From Chloroflexota bacterium (GTDB lineage: Bacteria; Chloroflexota; Anaerolineae; Aggregatilineales; J027): a stretch of 64,000 bases of DNA. Where the stretch lies: NCBI GenBank assembly GCA_024434115.1, contig QMIT01000004.1, positions 217,073 through 281,072 of the forward strand. Reading direction: 5' to 3'. Positions 58,970 to 64,000 of the stretch are shown here, one piece after another; the first letter of the stretch is position 1; each line of letters begins with the position of its first letter. Position numbers and translations under genes: made by a program. The notes below the pieces were generated by a model, which saw only the letters and a program-made list of their open reading frames with translations, had not been told where the DNA came from and ran no database searches.

Positions 58970-60173
58970 TCTGATTCGACCACGCCTGCGAATTCGGGGT
59001 GATGCACTGCATGTGGAACTGCTGCCGCCAGAAAATCGGCATTGGCAAGCCACCGCCGCCGCACTGATTGACCTCTTTCAAAACCTGTCCGGTCACACAT
59101 CAAGGGAATGGGAGATGGCAGTCGAGCAATTAGAAGGGGAGCGACTGGATTATGTCGTGCTGCGTGGCCTAGCAAAAGTCTTGTCGGATGGGGCCACATG
59201 GGTCACTCATTCAACGCCGCTGCCACCCGCCGACCTGCGACGATTGGTATTTGGGCGGGGGCCAGTCTTGGATGAGGCTGATTTATTCCATCCCCAAAGC
59301 CGCGCCATACTGCTGCAAGACATCGCCGCTGAACTGGGGACAGACATGACCACGCTTGAACAAAGCCTGTTCGCCGACCTTGCCAGCGAGTCCGTTTTGG
59401 CCGAGATTGGCCCGACATGGACCCCCGAAAGCCTCATCACCCGTTATAACCTTGAACTCACGCGGGGTGTCCTCTATTGGGCACGGCTGATGGAGGTCGA
59501 GATTTATGATGGCTATCAAGATTTTTGGCGCTATTTGAAGCTGTTTAAACTGATGTTTGAGGCCAAACCCTATCAAGATGGCTATTGGGTAACACTGGAT
59601 GGCCCGATTTCACCCTTTGTCAGCACGACTACCCGCTATGGACGGCAGTTTGCGGCGTTTTTGCCCGCCCTTTTATTAGGGGAGCGCTGGCAGATGCGGG
59701 CAACGGTCAAGTCCCCATTCGGGGAGGACTGGCTGCGGTATGAACTCAATTCGACCTCCCCGCTCACCTCGCATTTTAAACGTAGTGGGGAATTTGATAG
59801 CCGGATGGAGGCTGATTTTGCTGCGGCGTTCATCGAGAAATTTGGCGAAGGGCGTGGACAATGGCAGTTGAGCCGGGAGGATGAGGTACTGCTGTTGGGG
59901 GATACGGTCATGATTCCCGACTTTGCCTTTACCCATCAAAAAGATGGACGGCGGGCACTGCTCGAAATCATGGGGTTCTGGCATCCCGACTATCTACGGC
60001 GCAAACTCGCCAAAGTGCGGACGGCAGGGCGCTCGGACTTAATTTTGCTGGTCTATGAAGGGGTCAATCTGACCGCCGAACAACTCACCGATGTCCCCGG
60101 CGAAGTCCTCTATTTTAAAAATAAGCCTGTTCTCAAGGATGTGATGGCGCTGGTCGAACGTGTCGCCAAATGA
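58956..60173 (+). CDS. Bax1-like (DUF790) nuclease, partner of XPB
   Basis: A 405-residue protein of the DUF790 family. Archaeal members (Bax1) bind XPB and cut DNA structures as an XPG-like nuclease. The conserved C-terminal core is present: SRMEADFAAAFIEKFGEGRG near 285, MIPDFAFTHQKDGRRALLEI near 325 and MGFWHPDYLRRKLAKVRTAG near 345, giving the acidic and Lys residues of a PD-(D/E)xK-type site. The start at ATG 58956 overlaps the helicase stop by 14 bases, so the two are coupled. A weak hairpin follows. Confidence 0.9.
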   Translation: MLTADLIRPRLRIRGDALHVELLPPENRHWQATAAALIDLFQNLSGHTSREWEMAVEQLEGERLDYVVLRGLAKVLSDGATWVTHSTPLPPADLRRLVFGRGPVLDEADLFHPQSRAILLQDIAAELGTDMTTLEQSLFADLASESVLAEIGPTWTPESLITRYNLELTRGVLYWARLMEVEIYDGYQDFWRYLKLFKLMFEAKPYQDGYWVTLDGPISPFVSTTTRYGRQFAAFLPALLLGERWQMRATVKSPFGEDWLRYELNSTSPLTSHFKRSGEFDSRMEADFAAAFIEKFGEGRGQWQLSREDEVLLLGDTVMIPDFAFTHQKDGRRALLEIMGFWHPDYLRRKLAKVRTAGRSDLILLVYEGVNLTAEQLTDVPGEVLYFKNKPVLKDVMALVERVAK

Positions 60174-60193
60174 GACTTGGATGACCCAAAGCA

Positions 60194-60224
60194 GCCCTCC
60201 CTAGTCTGTCCTTTAGGGATGGGC
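60194..60224. terminator. weak hairpin between convergent Bax1 and GH94 genes
   Basis: GCCCTCCCTA (60194-60203) pairs with TAGGGATGGGC (60214-60224) with one bulged base. No T-run follows, so its role as terminator is doubtful. Confidence 0.35.
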
Positions 60225-60258
60225 GGCAGTGGGTTTGGCCTTATAAGGAGGGATGATG

Positions 60259-62625
60259 TCAAGCGGGCAGGATGATTTCGACGGATTGCGTAGTGCCGGA
60301 CTTGGCTATTGGCAAAAATTCCCCCTGCCACTCCGCACCATTCACCCGGCAGCCTTCTTTTTCCGAATCGTGTGCCCGCCGGACTGTGATGTCATAGACG
60401 GCTCCGCGATACTGCCGTTTCACGCGATATTGTTTCCATGTGGGAGGCAATTCGGCTTTAACACGCAGCCCTTCCACCCGGCCTTCGAGCCCCAATACAC
60501 CGTCCGTCAGTGCCCGCAGATACCAAGCCGCCGATCCGGTATACCATGACCACCCTGCCTGTCCGGGTTGGGAAGCCAGCGGGCCAGCGACATTGCCCGG
60601 CATGACATACGGTTCCGCCGAATACGCATCGGGGTTTTCGCCGCGCACAGGTGGACAAAAACTGCGCCATACTTGATAGGCCGACACCATGCCGTTTTGT
60701 TTGCGTTCGGCCAGCACCGCCCAACACGCCGCATGACAATAGACACCGCCATTCTCGCGTGTGCCGGGAGCATAACGCGACAAATAGCCAATATGGGGGT
60801 CAGGAATGGAATAGGCTGGCGCCAGCAGTAGCGGGCCATAGGGGGAATACAGGTGATCGCGGGTCGAGGCCATTGCCAAACGTGCCCGATCCTTGTCCGC
60901 TGTCCCCGCTAAGATCGCCCATGTTTGGGCATTTAGGAAAATCTGACCTTCCGGTGATTGATGTGACCCGACCAATTCCCCGGCATCGGTGGTGGCCCGC
61001 CAATACCATGCCCCATCCCATGCGTGCTGATTAACGGCGGCGCGGACAGCCTCGGCCTCTTTTTCAAAGCGGGTCTTGGTGGCGGCGTCTACAATGGGAA
61101 GATCAGCCCATGCTGTCAATAGATAATACAGGAAATGGCCCATCCAGACGCTTTCACCTTTGCCCTCGGCTCCTACCGCGTTGAGGCCATCGTTCCAATC
61201 GGCTTTGAGGATATAGGGCAAACCGCGTGGGCTGCGGCGGCTGAGAGCCATGTCAAATGAGCGCATACAGTGTTCTTTGAGTGTACCCACCCCACCATCA
61301 TAATACGGGATTTCAGCATCCAAGCAGGCAAAGTCACCCGTTTCGTGCATATAGTAAAGGGTGACAAAAGGTATCCAAAGCAAGTCGTCGCTATAATCGG
61401 AGCGCATTCCGGTATCGGCGATGGGATGCCACCAATGCAGTACAATCCCATCCTGATATTGGTGCGCGGCGTGCAGATGGATCTGAGCCAATGTTTTTTC
61501 CGGTTGACCCAACAGTAGCCATACAAGGCTGTCCTGCAATTGGTCACGGAAGCCATACGCCCCACCTGTTTGATAGTAGGCGGTACGCGCTTTGATGCGA
61601 CCCGAAATCGCTTGGTATTGCAACCAACCATTGGCGAACACATTTAGGGCTGGGTCGGGCGTTTCGATGCTTAGGGATTGGGTGATGCCGCGCCAATATT
61701 TTTTGACCGTCGCTAGGGCGCTGTCGACAACCGCTGCGTCCCGATATTTTTGACTTAGGGCTTGGGCCTGTTCGGGATTATCCGCCGCACCGAGGGTATA
61801 AATGATTTCGCGCTGCTCATCGGGGGCGAGGGTAAGGTCCTGCCGCAAGCTGCCAATCGCATCCCCCCAACGGCCTGTATGCTGGCTCGATTGACCTGTA
61901 CGAACGGCGGCGGGATTATGGGGACTGCCATGCCGCCCCAGAAAGTCGCGTTTATCAGCGTCATAGCCGCTTGGCATCAGTGAGGCACTGTGGAAGGCCA
62001 TATACGGCCATGAGAGATTCCAATGGGTTTTGGATGGGACGGGCAGTTCCCACATCACTTTGGTCGCCAGCAGCACACCCTGTTCGTGATAGCTGGTTTC
62101 GATAAAGGTACGGTGAAATTCCCGATGCCAATCTGGAGCGTTGCCCAACAACCACTCAAAATAGGTGAATAGTTGTAATTGGCGGGGTGTATTGCCTTCA
62201 TTTTTCAGTCGCAGCACCCAAATTTCACAGGGATCATCTTCCGGCACAAAGTAGGTAACGGTGCTGGCGATACCCGCCTGCTGACCTTCAATAATGCTGT
62301 AGCCCATGCCATGCCGTACCCGATAATCCTGCAACTTTTCGCCGCAGGGCTGAAAGGTTGGCGACCAAAATTCGCCGGAGGCCGCGTCCCGGATATACAA
62401 ATATTTGCCCCATTCATCGCGGATTAAATCTTGATCCCAGCGGGTAATGCGATTGAGGCTGGCATGGGTGCGCCAGCTATACCCGCTGCCCGCCTGTGAG
62501 ATGACAAAGCCGTAATCGCCGTTCGACAACACATTGACCCAAGGCATGGGTGTTTCGGCACAAGTGATTACATATTCAAGGCCGTCATCACTGAAATAGC
62601 CATATTTGTTTGGCAGTTGGGTCAC
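60259..62625 (-). CDS. GH94-family glycoside phosphorylase
   Basis: A 788-residue protein of the cellobiose/chitobiose phosphorylase family. The N-terminal beta-sandwich (about 1-270; GYFSDDGLEYVITCAETPMP and WSPTFQPCGEKL) is followed by an (alpha/alpha)6 barrel: YGFRDQLQDSLVWLL near 360, and LKADWNDGLNAVGAEGKGES near 470 with the general-acid Asp. Family members phosphorolyse beta-linked disaccharides such as cellobiose, chitobiose or laminaribiose; the exact linkage is not readable here. The start is GTG 62625 with AGGAG 6 bases upstream; it lies 1 base after the upstream stop. Confidence 0.9.
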   Translation of the reverse strand: MTQLPNKYGYFSDDGLEYVITCAETPMPWVNVLSNGDYGFVISQAGSGYSWRTHASLNRITRWDQDLIRDEWGKYLYIRDAASGEFWSPTFQPCGEKLQDYRVRHGMGYSIIEGQQAGIASTVTYFVPEDDPCEIWVLRLKNEGNTPRQLQLFTYFEWLLGNAPDWHREFHRTFIETSYHEQGVLLATKVMWELPVPSKTHWNLSWPYMAFHSASLMPSGYDADKRDFLGRHGSPHNPAAVRTGQSSQHTGRWGDAIGSLRQDLTLAPDEQREIIYTLGAADNPEQAQALSQKYRDAAVVDSALATVKKYWRGITQSLSIETPDPALNVFANGWLQYQAISGRIKARTAYYQTGGAYGFRDQLQDSLVWLLLGQPEKTLAQIHLHAAHQYQDGIVLHWWHPIADTGMRSDYSDDLLWIPFVTLYYMHETGDFACLDAEIPYYDGGVGTLKEHCMRSFDMALSRRSPRGLPYILKADWNDGLNAVGAEGKGESVWMGHFLYYLLTAWADLPIVDAATKTRFEKEAEAVRAAVNQHAWDGAWYWRATTDAGELVGSHQSPEGQIFLNAQTWAILAGTADKDRARLAMASTRDHLYSPYGPLLLAPAYSIPDPHIGYLSRYAPGTRENGGVYCHAACWAVLAERKQNGMVSAYQVWRSFCPPVRGENPDAYSAEPYVMPGNVAGPLASQPGQAGWSWYTGSAAWYLRALTDGVLGLEGRVEGLRVKAELPPTWKQYRVKRQYRGAVYDITVRRAHDSEKEGCRVNGAEWQGEFLPIAKSGTTQSVEIILPA

Positions 62626-62626
62626 A

Positions 62627-63259
62627 TTATGCTCCTACAAAAGTTTCGTTTTTTAGAATATTACGCCGATATTTTGCCAAGTCATCGGCGGCACGGGCTT
62701 GCAACGCTTTATCATTGGGAAACAGGTCGGGGATAGATTCATAAATATCTTCGGCATCGCGCAGTTGACCATCGGCCTCATAAAGCTCCCCCAGTCGAAG
62801 ATAAATCATGCCAAGATAGGGGTTGGTACGTCCGATATTTTCTTGAACAAATTGTTCAGCGTCTTCAATCGTCAAGCGTTCATAGACAATCTCATGGATA
62901 CGGTCTTTGGCACGTTGGACGCCATCAGGTACAGGATAGGAATAATCGTTTTCCCAAATGCGCTGCACCTGCATATAGCCGCCATATTCGACATATTTTT
63001 TCGCTTGGGTATCATATTTTTCATAACCCGTCAGCGCATCCAGATAGTTACCTGCCTCAAAGCTGGCATCGGCATCATCCAAATAATCTCCGGTTAGGCG
63101 ATAAGCATTCCACCACGCCAGCCCATAAGTGCCAATAAAGACCATAATCAGGCCAGCAAAGAGCAAGACCCAGCGATACCGTTTCAGCCAACTTTGGGCC
63201 GGTTTGACTTCAACGATGGTCTCGGCCAGTGGTTGTTGAGCAAGGGTTGATTGAGCCAT
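62627..63259 (-). CDS. membrane-anchored helical-repeat protein
   Basis: A 210-residue protein with one membrane span (RWVLLFAGLIMVFIGTYGLA, about residues 29-50). The outer part reads as helical pairs like TPR repeats: DYLDDADASFEAGNYLDALTGYEKY near 58 and YLRLGELYEADGQLRDAEDIYESI near 155. It lies between the sugar permease (12 bases) and the GH94 gene (1 base), so it belongs to that uptake operon. It may scaffold the transporter, which is inference. Confidence 0.8.
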   Translation of the reverse strand: MAQSTLAQQPLAETIVEVKPAQSWLKRYRWVLLFAGLIMVFIGTYGLAWWNAYRLTGDYLDDADASFEAGNYLDALTGYEKYDTQAKKYVEYGGYMQVQRIWENDYSYPVPDGVQRAKDRIHEIVYERLTIEDAEQFVQENIGRTNPYLGMIYLRLGELYEADGQLRDAEDIYESIPDLFPNDKALQARAADDLAKYRRNILKNETFVGA

Positions 63260-63271
63260 TGGTTTATCCCC

Positions 63272-64000
63272 CTATTTACTCAACGACACATTGGCAAAGG
63301 CTTTAACAAACTGCTCTTGGATGAAAAAGTACACCACCACAATCGGCACGGTAATAATTGTGGTGAGCGCCCAAATTTGCTGGGCATTTTCACCCGGTAC
63401 AGTCCCACGAAATTGCAGCAGACCCAATTGAAGCGTCCATTGTTCGGGCCGATTGAGATAGAGCAGCGGGCCAAAGAAGTCGTTCCAACTACCCATAAAC
63501 GTGAGAATGGCAACCGTCGCCAACGCAGGACGGGCCAGCGGCAAAATGATGCGGGTGAAAATGACCATTTCGCCTGCTCCGTCAATCCGCGCCGCCTCGA
63601 CCAACTCATCGGGGATGCCCGACATAAATTGGCGAATCAGGAAAATGTTAAACACCGACACGATGGACGGCACAATCAGCGCTTCAAAATGACCGACCCA
63701 CCCGATACGATACATCAACACATAGGTCGGGATGAGGAACAACACGCCGGGAATCATCATGGTCAGCAGCATAAAACCGAAAATCTTGTCACGGCCCGGA
63801 AAGGGGATTTTGGCAAAGGCATAGGCTGCCAATGCGCTAAAAATGGTATTCAGGACGGTGATTGACCCCGCCAGAAACACCGAGTTTTTGAACAGCAGCA
63901 TGACATCCAGTTCATCAAATACCCCTGTATAGCCCGTAAAGACAATCTTTTCAGGTAACGCCGTCGGGGAGTGCATAATCTCTTGCCCGGTCTTCACCGA
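63272..64000 (-). CDS. MalG-like sugar ABC permease, 5' end beyond the window
   Basis: At least 242 residues of a maltose-type permease. The frame is open to the last base, and the first span expected of MalG proteins is missing, so the start lies outside. A GTG at 63995-63997 is inside the gene and not a likely start. The EAA loop is ELVEAARIDGAGEMVIFTRIILPLARP, and the sequence ends in QEQFVKAFANVSLSK. It is a second sugar permease besides the one at 52191, probably feeding the GH94 phosphorylase pathway. The rest of its operon should lie just right of the window. Confidence 0.88.
   Translation of the reverse strand, partial: SVKTGQEIMHSPTALPEKIVFTGYTGVFDELDVMLLFKNSVFLAGSITVLNTIFSALAAYAFAKIPFPGRDKIFGFMLLTMMIPGVLFLIPTYVLMYRIGWVGHFEALIVPSIVSVFNIFLIRQFMSGIPDELVEAARIDGAGEMVIFTRIILPLARPALATVAILTFMGSWNDFFGPLLYLNRPEQWTLQLGLLQFRGTVPGENAQQIWALTTIITVPIVVVYFFIQEQFVKAFANVSLSK

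Overview
The window reads as a piece of a bacterial chromosome, most likely from the Chloroflexota (Anaerolineae-like). This is an inference from the family mix: a bacterial XPB-Bax1 pair, LysM and SH3b secreted proteins, long two-domain FtsX permeases, many FHA, receiver and cyclase proteins, and maltose-type ABC operons. No rRNA, tRNA or ribosomal protein gene was found to settle it. Genes are dense, with short gaps, frequent 1-14 nt overlaps and several clear hairpin terminators. No CRISPR array or prophage was seen.

Region 1 (1-10.3 kb) holds three bacterial microcompartment shell genes: a PduT-like tandem-domain trimer (342-1022), a second tandem-domain shell protein (3966-4586) and a pentameric vertex protein (7906-8208). 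They are spread among a RidA-family gene, an alpha/beta hydrolase, an FHA protein and an adrenodoxin-reductase-type flavoprotein. No aldehyde dehydrogenase, phosphotransacylase or other signature enzyme is visible, so the cargo is unknown; it may lie upstream, where a truncated gene enters the window. An intact IS982-family element (2228-3208) with a 6-bp target duplication splits an Imm1-like immunity gene, which can be rebuilt exactly in frame.

Region 2 (10.3-22.8 kb) has a receiver protein, a ubiquitin-like/FHA/TIR fusion, a four-gene minus-strand operon for sugar-phosphate metabolism (nucleotidyltransferase, two phosphohexomutases and a PP2C-like phosphatase), a LysM-glycosidase-like secreted protein, a nitrilase-family amidase, an SH3b secreted protein and a double thioredoxin.

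Region 3 (22.8-43.7 kb) has two paralogous FtsX-type permeases flanking a WD40-like secreted protein. It then has a secreted clan-A-like glycosidase, a double GNAT protein, an AlkB-like oxygenase divergent from a HepT/MntA toxin-antitoxin pair (an SOS-like palindrome lies between them), a Clp ATPase with a degenerate first ATPase site, a ferredoxin-adenylate cyclase fusion, an MBL hydrolase, several surface proteins, an epimerase, TrmI and MurE.

Region 4 (43.9-50.3 kb) is a signalling island: two paralogous hybrid histidine kinases overlapping by one base, a single-domain receiver, a receiver-cyclase and a degenerate receiver-kinase. Region 5 (50.4-64 kb) handles carbohydrate: a GH13 glucosidase, a malEFG operon, a GH94-type phosphorylase and a second ABC permease running off the end, interrupted by the XPB-Bax1 pair. 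The MalF subunit is exceptional: its extracytoplasmic loop has been expanded by about 600 residues carrying about eight SH3b repeats.
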